Of a DNA stretch of 64,000 nucleotides, positions 1 to 8,428 are shown piece by piece. A model generated the notes under the pieces. It was not told the origin of the DNA. It searched no databases and saw only the letters and a program-made list of their open reading frames with translations. Position numbers and translations under genes: made by a program. The first letter of the stretch is position 1; the number at the start of each line of letters is the position of its first letter. This DNA comes from Mycolicibacterium sp. P9-64 (GTDB lineage: Bacteria > Actinomycetota > Actinomycetes > Mycobacteriales > Mycobacteriaceae), in the NCBI RefSeq assembly GCF_008329605.1, contig NZ_NPKO01000004.1, positions 558,001-622,000 on the forward strand, given 5' to 3'.

Positions 1-2
1 CC

Positions 3-584
3 TACTCGGCGGCCAAGGCCATCGGGACGGCGGCATGCCTTGCCGACGGTCGACTCGAACTCGGCGTCGGCGTCGGCTGGTGCGAGGAAGAGTTCACGTT
101 GATGGGCCAGCGGTTCGACCGCCGCGGCAAGCGCACTGACGAGATGCTGCAGTTGATGCGCGCGCTCTGGCAGCCCGGTTGGACGGAGTTCGACGGTGAG
201 TTCTACCAAACGCCGCGGTTGGAGATGGAGCCAACCCCGCCGCACATTCCGATCTACGTCGGCGGGTTGTCGGAGGTCGCGTTGCGCAGGGCCGCGCGCA
301 ACGACGGCTGGATCGGTGACCTGATCACGACCGATCGGGCGATCGCGTCGGTGGACCGACTTCGGGAGCTGCGGGCCGAAAAGGGCTTGTCCATGCATGA
401 TTTCACGATTCTGACGCCGCTGGCCGACGCCTACCTTCCCGAGCACTACGCGCGGGCGGAGGCGGCGGGCATTCACGGCGTCATCACGATGCCGTGGATG
501 TTCTACGGCGGGCCTGCGTCGAGTACCGACGAGAAGATCGACGCTATGAAGCGCTTCCGCAAGGACAACCGGCTCGACGGCTGA
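3..584 (+). CDS. LLM-class flavin/F420-dependent oxidoreductase, 5' end cut by window
   Basis: The frame is open from the window edge, so the true start lies upstream and 193 C-terminal residues are visible. The block LGVGVGWCEEEF, then RGKRTDEML, and later HIPIYVGG and NDGWIGD are typical of bacterial luciferase-like monooxygenases. In mycobacteria many members of this family use coenzyme F420 as hydride carrier; which cofactor and substrate apply here cannot be read from the fragment. The last 41 bases overlap the 3' end of the convergent methyltransferase gene. Confidence 0.85.
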   Translation, partial: YSAAKAIGTAACLADGRLELGVGVGWCEEEFTLMGQRFDRRGKRTDEMLQLMRALWQPGWTEFDGEFYQTPRLEMEPTPPHIPIYVGGLSEVALRRAARNDGWIGDLITTDRAIASVDRLRELRAEKGLSMHDFTILTPLADAYLPEHYARAEAAGIHGVITMPWMFYGGPASSTDEKIDAMKRFRKDNRLDG

Positions 585-1218
585 TCAGGAAGGCCTGCTT
601 GGTGGATTCGTGTGTGCCGTCGGCGGGTTCGCGGACTAGCTCGGCGTAGGGCTGCAGTCCCGCTCGCTCCAAGAGGGCAAGGACGTGGCGGGGTTGCCTG
701 CGGTAGAACGTCAGCTCCACGCGCTCGCCGAATGCCTCGTCGAAGACGCGATGGACGTCACCGACCTGGAAGGCGAGTAGGGCAAAGCCGCCGGGTACCA
801 GCACACGGTGAAACTCGTCGAACACCCTCGGCAGGTGTTCGTCGGGTACGTGAATGGTGGAGTACCAGGCGCAGACACCGCCGACGGTCTGGTCGGCGAC
901 CTCCAGATCGGTCATCGATCCCACGCTGAACCCGACTCCGGGGTTGAGCCGTTTTGCCTCGGCAATCATCTTGGGGGACAAGTCGATTCCGAATGCATCG
1001 ATACCCGAGCTGCGCAACTTCGCGGTGGTCACGCCCGTGCCGCAGCCAACGTCGACGACCCTCTTGTTCCCGCCCATCGATACCGCTCCGGCGAACGCGC
1101 TCAACATGGCGAGATCGACCGGCTTGTCGTCCAGATAGTCGTGGAAGTTCTCCGCGTAGGCGTGTGCGGTGCGGTCGTAGCCGTCCCGCGTCGCTTCCAG
1201 GAAGCCGAGTTGATCCAC
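544..1218 (-). CDS. class I SAM-dependent methyltransferase
   Basis: 224 residues from a GTG start. The SAM-binding motif I VVDVGCGTG lies at residues 54-62, followed by an acidic residue in FGIDLSP and the later motif LVPGGFALLAF, as in small UbiE/Methyltransf_11 enzymes. The substrate is unknown. It lies 6 bases downstream of the DoxX gene on the same strand, so the two are probably co-transcribed. Its 3' end runs 41 bases into the convergent oxidoreductase gene. Confidence 0.85.
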   Translation of the reverse strand: MDQLGFLEATRDGYDRTAHAYAENFHDYLDDKPVDLAMLSAFAGAVSMGGNKRVVDVGCGTGVTTAKLRSSGIDAFGIDLSPKMIAEAKRLNPGVGFSVGSMTDLEVADQTVGGVCAWYSTIHVPDEHLPRVFDEFHRVLVPGGFALLAFQVGDVHRVFDEAFGERVELTFYRRQPRHVLALLERAGLQPYAELVREPADGTHESTKQAFLISRRAGCPCGSAS

Positions 1219-1224
1219 GGCGGT

Positions 1225-1665
1225 CTACCGCTTCGTCTTCTTGCCTTCCCGCAGGGCATCGAGGGCCCAGGCGCCGCCACCGGTGAAGACCAGCAGGAAG
1301 AACGCGAAGCAGTTGTGTACGGCCAGCTCGCCGCCGTTCTCGATCGGCCACAGGCCAGTCGGCTGGTGCTGGGTGAAGTACGCGAAGGCCATCTCGCCCG
1401 ACCCGACGAGGGCGGCGAGCCTGGTGACCAGGCCCGCCACGAGCAGCAGTCCCACGACGATCTCGATGAGCCCGCCCCACCAGTACGGCCACATGCCGAC
1501 CGGGATCGCGGGTCCGGTGAGCGTGCCGTCGGCAGCCGGGGTACCTACGGGCCAGGCGAACAGCTTCTGGGTGGCGTGAATGGTCAGCAGCAGTCCGAAC
1601 ACGATGCGGAAGATGCTCAGCACGTACGGCGAGACCGAAGTGAGTTTGGCGTCCAGTTTCGACAT
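1225..1665 (-). CDS. DoxX family membrane protein
   Basis: 146 residues with four hydrophobic segments. The first carries the DoxX-type pattern FRIVFGLLLTIHATQKLF, and a glycine-rich GGLIEIVVGLLL segment follows. In mycobacteria DoxX-type proteins are linked to redox and thiol stress, but no function can be assigned here. I chose the ATG at 1665 because a -10 element TAAAGT sits exactly six bases upstream, giving a leaderless transcript. An in-frame GTG at 1671 is the alternative and adds two residues. First gene of a likely pair with the methyltransferase. Confidence 0.85.
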   Translation of the reverse strand: MSKLDAKLTSVSPYVLSIFRIVFGLLLTIHATQKLFAWPVGTPAADGTLTGPAIPVGMWPYWWGGLIEIVVGLLLVAGLVTRLAALVGSGEMAFAYFTQHQPTGLWPIENGGELAVHNCFAFFLLVFTGGGAWALDALREGKKTKR

Positions 1666-1671
1666 GCCCAC

Positions 1672-1677
1672 ACTTTA
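1672..1677 (-). promoter_or_regulatory. -10 element of leaderless DoxX promoter
   Basis: TAAAGT on the minus strand (consensus TANNNT), separated by six bases from the ATG at 1665, so transcription would begin at the start codon. Confidence 0.5.
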
Positions 1678-1758
1678 TACGGACCAGGGTCCGAATACTG
1701 TCGGCTCCCCGGGCGTGGGAGACGTTGGGCTTCAACGGTCCTCTGGTTGACTTGCGCC

Positions 1759-2958
1759 ATGCGATTGCCTCGACGCACGGCGTGGATGTCGGCTCTGCTC
1801 GTGTTGGCGTTCTCCGTTCTCCCGGCGGTTCCCGCTCGTGCCGAGGTGCCAACCTGGTCTGGACTCGATGCGCGCTTCTTCGCCGAGCCGATACCGCCGG
1901 AGGGCACCACCATCGCGTCGGTGCCACTGGATCCGGCCCTGTCCCTGAGCGGCGCTGGCCCCGCCTACCGCGTGCTCTACTCCACGGTCGACCAGCACGA
2001 TCAGCCCGCGGTCAGCACCGGCGCGGTGTTCCTACCACCCGGCCCAGCGCCTGCAGGCGGATTCCCGGTCATCGCGTGGGCGCACGGCACCGTCGGCCTT
2101 GGTGATGACTGCACCCCGTCCGCACTGCCGCGTACCCCACGCGATGACGAGTACCTCTCGCACTGGCTGGGTGAAGGCTATGCCGTCGTCGCCAGCGACT
2201 ACGCCGGCCTTGGCACACCCGGCCTGATGAGCTACCTCAACAGCGTGACCACTGCCCACGGCGTGGTGGACTCCGTGATCGCCGCCCACGACATGGGACT
2301 ACCGCTGTCACCGCGGTGGGCCATCGTCGGCCAGTCTCAGGGTGGCGGCGCCGCCGTCAGCAGTGCCCGCTGGGCCACCGAGTTCAGCCAGGGCACGGGG
2401 CTGGACTACCGCGGCGTGGTGGCGACCGGCACCCCCGCCAACATCGACAAGCTCGTCTACCAGACCGGCCCAGATTTCAAGCTGCCCGAGCTTGGGCCGA
2501 TCGCCAACGCCTACACCGCCTACATCCTGGCCGCGCTGCGCGAGGCACGACCTGACCTGAACGTCGACGGCGTTCTCACTCCCGCCGGACGCAAAGCCGC
2601 CGACCGCGCCGAAACCGTCTGCACTCTAGCGCTTTCCGAGGAACTCGCCGACCTGTCGCCGGCGGCCTTCTTCACCGCACCCTTGAATTCGATTCCCGGG
2701 ATGGCCGACGCGCTATACGCCTTCATGGGCACGCCGTCCACCGGTTTCGACCGCCCCATCTTTCTCGGTGTCGGCCTCCTCGACCGCGACGTGCCACCGG
2801 AGTCGACCCTGTCGTTCTATCACCAGCTGGTCGCCAACAATCAGAACGTCACCCTGCGCGTCTACCCCGAAGAAGACCACAGCGGCACCGTGCTCGCATC
2901 ACTTGCCGACTCAACGCCGTTTCTGCGCAAAGTGTTCGCCGCAACCGATCGAGGTTGA
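1759..2958 (+). CDS. secreted alpha/beta-hydrolase (secretory lipase family)
   Basis: 399 residues from the ATG at 1759. The N-terminus is a classical Sec signal peptide: RRT, then a hydrophobic run to about residue 24, then ARA with likely cleavage after residue 28. The mature part carries the nucleophile elbow GQSQGG with Ser193, an AWAHGTVG oxyanion-type block near residue 107, and a C-terminal EEDHSG segment that can supply the catalytic His. This fits the LIP (secretory lipase) family and mycobacterial cell-wall esterases; the natural ester is unknown. The frame is open about 950 bases further upstream, but that part is antisense to the DoxX and methyltransferase genes and not lipase-like. 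Confidence 0.85.
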   Translation: MRLPRRTAWMSALLVLAFSVLPAVPARAEVPTWSGLDARFFAEPIPPEGTTIASVPLDPALSLSGAGPAYRVLYSTVDQHDQPAVSTGAVFLPPGPAPAGGFPVIAWAHGTVGLGDDCTPSALPRTPRDDEYLSHWLGEGYAVVASDYAGLGTPGLMSYLNSVTTAHGVVDSVIAAHDMGLPLSPRWAIVGQSQGGGAAVSSARWATEFSQGTGLDYRGVVATGTPANIDKLVYQTGPDFKLPELGPIANAYTAYILAALREARPDLNVDGVLTPAGRKAADRAETVCTLALSEELADLSPAAFFTAPLNSIPGMADALYAFMGTPSTGFDRPIFLGVGLLDRDVPPESTLSFYHQLVANNQNVTLRVYPEEDHSGTVLASLADSTPFLRKVFAATDRG

Positions 2959-2984
2959 TCGCAGGCACGTATGGGCGGACGCAG

Positions 2985-3037
2985 ACGAGTCCACCCGCCC
3001 GGCATTGGTGCTGTCATTGCCGGACGGGTGGACTCGT
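2985..3037. terminator. bidirectional hairpin between lipase-like gene and glnA1
   Basis: Two 20-base arms (2985-3004 and 3018-3037) are inverted copies with one mismatch around a 13-base loop. The hairpin lies in the 105-base gap between two convergent genes, where it can end transcription from both sides. There is no clear U-run, which is common for mycobacterial terminators. Confidence 0.7.
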
Positions 3038-3063
3038 TGGGTATGACGGACGATCAGCCCGAG

Positions 3064-4500
3064 TTACACGTCGTAGTACAGCGAGAACTCGTAGGGGTGC
3101 GGCCGGATCTGAACCGGAAGGATCTCGTTCTCACGCTTGTACGAGATGTAGGTCTCGATCAAGTCCTCGGTGAAAACGCCACCCTCGGTGAGGTATTCGT
3201 GATCCTCCTCGAGACGGTCGATCACCGCAGCCAGCGAGGTGGGCGCCTGCGGGATGTTGGCGGCCTCGTCCGGCGGCAGCTCGTAGAGGTCCTTGTCGAC
3301 CGGGGAGAGCGGCTCGATCTTCTTCTTGATGCCGTCGATGCCCGCCATGAGCATGGCCGCGAACGCCAGGTAGGGGTTACCCGAGCTGTCCGGGCAACGG
3401 AACTCGAGACGCTTGGCCTTGGGGTTGTTGCCGGTGATTGGAATGCGGACGCATGCGCTTCGATTGCGCTGGCTGTACACCAGGTTGATCGGCGCCTCGT
3501 AGCCCGGCACCAGACGCTTGTAGGAGTTCACCGTGGCGTTGGTGAACGCCAGCAGCGACGGCGCGTGGTGCAGGATGCCGCCGATGTAGTGGCGTGCCAG
3601 ATCGGACAGGCCGGCGTAGCCCGACTCGTCGTGGAACAGCGGCTTGCCGTCCTTCCACAGCGACTGGTGGGCGTGCATGCCGGAACCGTTGTCACCGAAG
3701 AGCGGCTTGGGCATGAAGGTGACGGTCTTGCCGTTCTTCCACGCCGTGTTCTTGATGATGTACTTGAACAGCAGGACGTCGTCGGCAGCTGCCAGCAGGG
3801 TGTTGAACTTGTAGTTGATCTCGGCCTGGCCGGCGGTGCCCACCTCGTGGTGGCCGCGCTCGAGGGTGAACCCGGCGTTCTGCAGGTTGGTCGCCATCTC
3901 GTCGCGCAGGTCGACGTAGTGGTCGTACGGCGCGACGGGGAAGTAGCCGCCCTTGGGCCGCACCTTGTAACCGAGGTTGGGGCTTCCATCGTTCTCGAAC
4001 GGCTCGCCGGTGTTCCACCAGCCCGACTCCGAGTCCACCTCGTAGAAGGTGCCGTTGATCTTCGAGTCGAAGCTCACCGAGTCGAAGATGTAGAACTCGG
4101 CCTCGGCGCCGAAGTAGCAGGTGTCCGCGATGCCGGTGCTGGTCAGATAGTTCTCGGCCTTGCGCGCGACGTTGCGCGGGTCGCGGGAGTACGCCTCGCG
4201 GGTGAACGGGTCGTGCACGAAGAACTGCAGATTCAGGGTCTTCGCGGCGCGGAACGGGTCGATGCGCGCGGTGCTGGCGTCGGGCAGCAGCATCATGTCC
4301 GACTCGTGGATGGACTGGAAGCCGCGGATCGAGGAGCCGTCGAAGGCCAGGCCATCCTCGAAGATGCTTTCGTCGAACGCCGAAGCCGGGATCGAGAAGT
4401 GCTGAACGGCACCGGGCAGATCGCAGAATCGGATGTCGACGTACTCGACCTTCTCGTCCTTGATCAGCTTGATGATGTCGTCGGCCGTCTTATCTGCCAC
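3064..4500 (-). CDS. glnA1: glutamine synthetase, type I-beta
   Basis: 478 residues, the same length as M. tuberculosis GlnA1, making L-glutamine from glutamate, ammonia and ATP in a dodecamer. Visible motifs are FDGSSIRGF in the N-terminal domain, EAEFYIFD (metal and glutamate site), [10 protein letters not shown], and [10 protein letters not shown]. The segment [11 protein letters not shown] carries the tyrosine adenylylated by GlnE in this enzyme class. The start is GTG at 4500, preceded by a strong AAGGAG eight bases upstream; the open frame continues 25 codons further but lacks family similarity. A tandem GlnR-type operator lies about 55-90 bases upstream, so nitrogen-limitation control is likely. 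Confidence 0.97.
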   Translation of the reverse strand: MADKTADDIIKLIKDEKVEYVDIRFCDLPGAVQHFSIPASAFDESIFEDGLAFDGSSIRGFQSIHESDMMLLPDASTARIDPFRAAKTLNLQFFVHDPFTREAYSRDPRNVARKAENYLTSTGIADTCYFGAEAEFYIFDSVSFDSKINGTFYEVDSESGWWNTGEPFENDGSPNLGYKVRPKGGYFPVAPYDHYVDLRDEMATNLQNAGFTLERGHHEVGTAGQAEINYKFNTLLAAADDVLLFKYIIKNTAWKNGKTVTFMPKPLFGDNGSGMHAHQSLWKDGKPLFHDESGYAGLSDLARHYIGGILHHAPSLLAFTNATVNSYKRLVPGYEAPINLVYSQRNRSACVRIPITGNNPKAKRLEFRCPDSSGNPYLAFAAMLMAGIDGIKKKIEPLSPVDKDLYELPPDEAANIPQAPTSLAAVIDRLEEDHEYLTEGGVFTEDLIETYISYKRENEILPVQIRPHPYEFSLYYDV

Positions 4501-4553
4501 TGAGTAATCTCCTTTGATCTGATAAACCCGCCGGTTGACGCTAGGGACACGAT

Positions 4554-4591
4554 GTTGCACTGTCGTCAACCGCATGTTGCGCCGACGTTAC
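4554..4591 (-). promoter_or_regulatory. tandem GlnR-type operator of glnA1
   Basis: Read on the minus strand the sites are GTAAC, GCAAC, TTGAC and GCAAC, each separated by exactly six bases. That is the a-box/b-box arrangement of the actinobacterial GlnR consensus (GTNAC-N6-GNAAC), repeated twice with a 22-base period. A -10-like TAGCGT (complement 4538-4543) downstream would give a leader of about 30 bases for glnA1. The operator also sits just upstream of the divergent RDD gene promoter. Confidence 0.65.
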
Positions 4592-4608
4592 GCAATGCCT
4601 GTCGACCA

Positions 4609-4614
4609 TATGCT
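4609..4614 (+). promoter_or_regulatory. -10 element of leaderless RDD-gene promoter
   Basis: TATGCT, six bases before the ATG at 4621, fits the TANNNT-N6-ATG architecture of mycobacterial leaderless genes. It lies 18 bases from the GlnR-type operator. Confidence 0.55.
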
Positions 4615-4620
4615 GGTGCC

Positions 4621-5097
4621 ATGCCCCGCACCTTCGGTTCCTGGCTGTCTGGTCCGTCACCCTCCGAGACCGGCGCGAGCGCCACCGCCGCCGGCGAGTA
4701 TCCGGGTCAGCGGCTCGGCTTGCCCAAGACGGGCACGCGATCGCTGGCCAGGATGGGTCGCCGCATCGGCGCGCTGCTGATCGACTGGTTCATCGCGTAC
4801 GGACTGGCCGCCCTCGGCATGACCTTCGGTCTGGTGTCGATGACGACGCTGTCGACGGCGGTGTTGGTCGTCTGGTTCGTGCTCGGCGTGCTCTCGGTGC
4901 GGCTGTTCGGCTTCACGCCGGGTCAACTGGCGTGCGGCCTGCTGGTCGTCCCGGTGGACGGCCGCGAGCACGTCGGCATCGGGCGGGCGGTCGTGCGCGG
5001 TCTGCTGATCGCGCTGGTGATCCCCGCGGTCGTCACGGATGCAGATCTGCGAGGGCTGCAGGATCGGCTGACGAACACCGCCGTCGTGCGGCGCTAG
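4621..5097 (+). CDS. RDD family membrane protein
   Basis: 158 residues, homologous in position and type to Rv2219A. The RDD-type segment RMGRRIGALLIDWFIAYGL opens the domain. Two further hydrophobic segments follow (near residues 75-100 and 130-145), and the loop motif FGFTPGQ is typical. RDD proteins are membrane proteins with proposed transport roles; the substrate is unknown. The ATG at 4621 fits the leaderless promoter. The gene is divergent from glnA1 and ends 2 bases from the convergent DUF4191 gene. Confidence 0.85.
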   Translation: MPRTFGSWLSGPSPSETGASATAAGEYPGQRLGLPKTGTRSLARMGRRIGALLIDWFIAYGLAALGMTFGLVSMTTLSTAVLVVWFVLGVLSVRLFGFTPGQLACGLLVVPVDGREHVGIGRAVVRGLLIALVIPAVVTDADLRGLQDRLTNTAVVRR

Positions 5098-5099
5098 CG

Positions 5100-5855
5100 C
5101 TACTTGCGGCGGACCGTCCGTTGCACGCCGCGCATCTTGGCGTTCGACGGAAGGGGACCCTTCGGCATCGCGGCAGGCCCGAGCCGGGTGCCGAGCGCGA
5201 CGAGCTTCGATTCGAGCACGTCCATCTGCTTGACGGTGATGTTCGCGGGCAGCTTGGTCAGGTGCCGCTCCAGCTTGGACAGCGGGATCTCGCCCTCGCC
5301 GTTGCCGACCACGATGTCGTAGATGGGGGTGTCGCCGATCAGGCGCGCGGTGCGCTTCTTCTCCTGCGCGAGTAGCGGTTTCACCCGCGTCGCGGCGCCC
5401 TCGCCGACGAAGATCACACCGGGCCTGCCGATCACGCGGTGCACCGCGTCGAAATGACCCGTGGCGGCGACGCCCGGGGTGACCCGCCACTTGCCGCGCA
5501 TGTTGTCCAGCGCCCACGCTGCTGCGCCGGTCTGGCCCTCGGCCTTGCTGTACACCGACTTCTGCGCACGCCTGCCGAAGATGATGAACGCCACCAGAGC
5601 GCCAAGCAGCACGCCGAGCGGGATCAGCGTCACAAAGGTGAACGTGCTGCCGCTGAACACCGCGGCCACCACCGCTGCGGCCACGATCAGCACGAACGCG
5701 CCGATCATGTAGGGCAGGAGACGCTTGTCTTCCTTGCGCTGCATCTGGAACGCCTGCCACAACTGGCTACGGCGCTGCTTGGACGCCGCCTTGCGCGCGG
5801 CTTTGGCCTCGGCCTTGGCGGCCTTGTTAGCGGCGGGCTTGCTGGATTTCGCCAT
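5100..5855 (-). CDS. DUF4191 membrane protein (Rv2219 type)
   Basis: 251 residues. A Lys/Ala-rich basic N-terminus (about residues 1-35) is followed by two membrane segments (about 48-68 and 74-93) and a C-terminal soluble domain with GRPGVIFVGEG. The gene follows lipA by four bases on the same strand, and this lipA-DUF4191 order is kept in mycobacteria. The link suggests a role near lipoate or membrane metabolism, but no activity is known. Confidence 0.85.
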   Translation of the reverse strand: MAKSSKPAANKAAKAEAKAARKAASKQRRSQLWQAFQMQRKEDKRLLPYMIGAFVLIVAAAVVAAVFSGSTFTFVTLIPLGVLLGALVAFIIFGRRAQKSVYSKAEGQTGAAAWALDNMRGKWRVTPGVAATGHFDAVHRVIGRPGVIFVGEGAATRVKPLLAQEKKRTARLIGDTPIYDIVVGNGEGEIPLSKLERHLTKLPANITVKQMDVLESKLVALGTRLGPAAMPKGPLPSNAKMRGVQRTVRRK

Positions 5856-5859
5856 TGTG

Positions 5860-6804
5860 TCAGGATACGGGTGGGCTGTTTTCGATCCGCAGACGCGCTG
5901 CCTCTGCGTACAGCCGACCCGCGCGGTACGACGACCGCACCAACGGACCGGCCAGGACGCCGGGGAACCCGAGACCCTCGGCGTACTTCGCGTGCTCGAC
6001 GAACTCCTCGGGCTTGACCCACCGCTCGACCGGGTGGTGGCGCAACGAGGGCCGCAGGTACTGCGTGATGGTGATGATGTCGCAGCCCGCCTCGTGGAGG
6101 TCGACGAGCGCCGTCCGCACTTCCTCCGGCGTCTCGCCCATGCCGAGGATGAGGTTGCTCTTGGTCACCAAGCCGTAGTCGCGCGCCGCGGTGATCACGT
6201 CGAGGCTGCGCTGATAGCGGAATGCCGGGCGGATCCGCTTGAAGATGCGCGGCACCGTCTCGACGTTGTGCGCCAACACTTCCGGGCGCGTCTCGAACAC
6301 CGTCTCGAGCTGTTCGGGGATGGCGTTGAAGTCGGGGATCAGCAGCTCGACGCCGGTGTTCGGGTTGAGCGCCTTGATCTGTCGCACCGTCTCGGCGTAG
6401 AGCCACGCGCCGCCGTCGGGCAGATCGTCGCGGGCCACGCCGGTGACCGTCGAGTACCGTAGACCCATCGCCTGCACGCTCTCCGCGACCCGTCGTGGCT
6501 CGTCGCGGTCCAGCTCAGCGGGCTTGCCGGTGTCGATCTGGCAGAAGTCGCACCGTCGGGTGCACTGTTCGCCGCCGATGAGGAAGGTGGCCTCGCGGTC
6601 CTCCCAGCACTCGTAGATGTTGGGGCAGCCGGCCTCTTCGCAGACCGTGTGCAGACCCTCGCGGCGCACCAGAGCCTTGAGCTGCTTGTACTCCGGGCCC
6701 GTCTTCAGGGTGGTCTTGATCCACGGCGGCTTGCGTTCGATGGGTACCTCGGCGTTGCGGACTTCCAGCCGCAGCAACTTGCGGTTTCCCGGTTCGACAC
6801 TCAC
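5860..6804 (-). CDS. lipA: lipoyl synthase
   Basis: 314 residues. This radical-SAM enzyme inserts two sulfurs into octanoyl groups on carrier domains. The auxiliary cluster cysteines are in [12 protein letters not shown] (Cys55, Cys60, Cys66), and the radical-SAM cluster is in CTRRCDFC (Cys81, Cys85, Cys88). The C-terminal RSSY block is present. The GTG start overlaps the lipB stop codon by four bases (GTGA), so translation is probably coupled. It lies in the operon with dlaT, whose lipoyl domains are a substrate. Confidence 0.97.
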   Translation of the reverse strand: MSVEPGNRKLLRLEVRNAEVPIERKPPWIKTTLKTGPEYKQLKALVRREGLHTVCEEAGCPNIYECWEDREATFLIGGEQCTRRCDFCQIDTGKPAELDRDEPRRVAESVQAMGLRYSTVTGVARDDLPDGGAWLYAETVRQIKALNPNTGVELLIPDFNAIPEQLETVFETRPEVLAHNVETVPRIFKRIRPAFRYQRSLDVITAARDYGLVTKSNLILGMGETPEEVRTALVDLHEAGCDIITITQYLRPSLRHHPVERWVKPEEFVEHAKYAEGLGFPGVLAGPLVRSSYRAGRLYAEAARLRIENSPPVS

Positions 6805-7478
6805 GAGGTCAATGCTACTTCCAGTCGGCCGTCCAAAGCGGCGCCGACGGCGTCGGCGACGGCGTCGATCACGTCACTCACCCGGATCGGGCGGCCAAGC
6901 TCGGCGCTCAGCGACGTCACCCCGGCATCGGCGATCCCGCACGGCACGATCGTCGAGAACGCGCCGAGATCACAGTCGCAGTTCAGCGCGAATCCGTGCA
7001 GCGTCGTCGCGCGTGCCACCCGAATGCCGATCGCGCCGACCTTCCTGTCGGGTCGGCCGGCCTCGCCGGGCACCCACACGCCTGACCTGCCCTCGATCCT
7101 GCCCGTCGACAACCCGAACGAGGCGCACACCGCGATCAGCGAATCCTCGAGGCGGCGAACGAACTTCACCACGTCCAGCGGCTCGGCCAACCCGATGATC
7201 GGGTATCCGACCAGCTGACCCGGGCCGTGCCAGGTGATCTTGCCGCCACGATCGGTGTCGATCACGGGGACGCCGTCGATCGGCCGCTCGTGGGGTTCGG
7301 TGCGCTTGCCGGCCGTGTAGACCGACGGATGCTCGAGCAGCAGCAGGGTGTCGGGGCCGCCAGAAACCCGAGCGTCGGCCAGTTCACGCTGCAAATCCCA
7401 GGCGCTGGAATAGTCGATGCTGCCCAACCGGCGCACGTCAAGAGGAGTAACTGCCGACCGAACCGAGGATGCCGCCAC
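6801..7478 (-). CDS. lipB: octanoyl-[ACP]:protein N-octanoyltransferase
   Basis: 225 residues from the GTG at 7478. It transfers octanoyl groups from acyl carrier protein to lipoyl domains. Family motifs are [28 protein letters not shown] (catalytic Lys) and NCDCDL, and TIVPCGI holds the catalytic Cys. This start aligns best with the M. tuberculosis N-terminus; an in-frame GTG at 7499 (232 residues), four bases after the preceding stop and with an AAGGA upstream, is a good alternative. Third gene in the dlaT-lipA unit. Confidence 0.95.
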   Translation of the reverse strand: MAASSVRSAVTPLDVRRLGSIDYSSAWDLQRELADARVSGGPDTLLLLEHPSVYTAGKRTEPHERPIDGVPVIDTDRGGKITWHGPGQLVGYPIIGLAEPLDVVKFVRRLEDSLIAVCASFGLSTGRIEGRSGVWVPGEAGRPDRKVGAIGIRVARATTLHGFALNCDCDLGAFSTIVPCGIADAGVTSLSAELGRPIRVSDVIDAVADAVGAALDGRLEVALTS

Positions 7479-7503
7479 GGATTCGACGGTACTCGGCACC
7501 GGA

Positions 7504-8424
7504 CTACGTGTCCTTGGGGGCGGTGACGTAGGCCAGCGCCTCGCGGATGGTGTTGTGGTGGAATTCGAAGCCTGCCCGCTCCAGCGCCGCGGGGATCGCC
7601 CGCTGCCCGCCGAGCAGACCCTCGTCCGCGAACTCGCCAAGCGCCGTGCGCAGCACGAAACCCGGCACCATCAGCGCGGTCGGGCGGTTCACGGCCCTAC
7701 CGAGCGCAGCGGTGAACTCGGCGTTGGTCACCGGTGCCGGACCGGTCATGTTCACCGGGCCTGCGATGTCGTCGTGGCCGATCGCGAACAGCAGCGCCCG
7801 CACGTCGTCCTCCAGGCTGATCCACGGCATGTACTGCTTGCCGTTGCCGAGGCGGGCACCCAATCCCAGTGAGAACAGCGGCTTGATGCGGCTCAGCATC
7901 CCGCCTGCCGGTGACAGCACCAGGCCCGTGCGCAGCAGCACCACCCGCGTGCCTGCCCGCTGGGCCGTCTCCGTCGCCGCCTCCCAGTCCACACACAAGC
8001 CTGCGAGGAAGCCATCTCCAGCAGGCGACGCCTCGTCGACGACGCGACTACGGGTGTCGCCGTAGAAACCGACCGCGCTGGCGTTGACGAGCGCGGGCAC
8101 ACCCGCGGCCACGACGGCGTTCGACAACACCTCGGTCGGGCCGATGCGGCTGTCGCGCAGACTCTGCTTGAAGGCACCCGACCAGCGCTTGTCACCGACA
8201 CCGACACCGCACAGGTTCACCACGGCGTCGACACCACGCAGCGCGTCCGAGTCGAACTCGCCGGTGTCGGGATTCCAGAACACCTCGTCGGCGCTCGACG
8301 GTGCCCGCCGGACGATCCGCAACACGCGGTGATCGGCGGCGCGCAGGGCAGACGTCAGCGCCGACCCGATCAGTCCGGACGAGCCCGCGATCGCTACTGC
8401 GGCTCGACCGGTTCCGTCGGCCAC
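7504..8424 (-). CDS. TIGR01777 family SDR-type epimerase (Rv2216 type)
   Basis: 306 residues from a GTG start. The N-terminal Rossmann motif [10 protein letters not shown] near residue 14 binds a nicotinamide cofactor. Family-typical blocks are [19 protein letters not shown] and LRTGLVLSP, and the C-terminal DUF1731 part includes NFTIREAL-like features. The substrate is unknown. It starts four bases after dlaT on the same strand and is followed by lipB, so it is co-transcribed with the lipoate genes. Confidence 0.88.
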   Translation of the reverse strand: MADGTGRAAVAIAGSSGLIGSALTSALRAADHRVLRIVRRAPSSADEVFWNPDTGEFDSDALRGVDAVVNLCGVGVGDKRWSGAFKQSLRDSRIGPTEVLSNAVVAAGVPALVNASAVGFYGDTRSRVVDEASPAGDGFLAGLCVDWEAATETAQRAGTRVVLLRTGLVLSPAGGMLSRIKPLFSLGLGARLGNGKQYMPWISLEDDVRALLFAIGHDDIAGPVNMTGPAPVTNAEFTAALGRAVNRPTALMVPGFVLRTALGEFADEGLLGGQRAIPAALERAGFEFHHNTIREALAYVTAPKDT

Positions 8425-8428
8425 GGGC

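Noticed and set aside
2971..4503. 510-codon plus-strand frame across glnA1
   Set aside because: Complete antisense shadow of glutamine synthetase, with no independent domain; glnA1 motifs are perfect on the minus strand.
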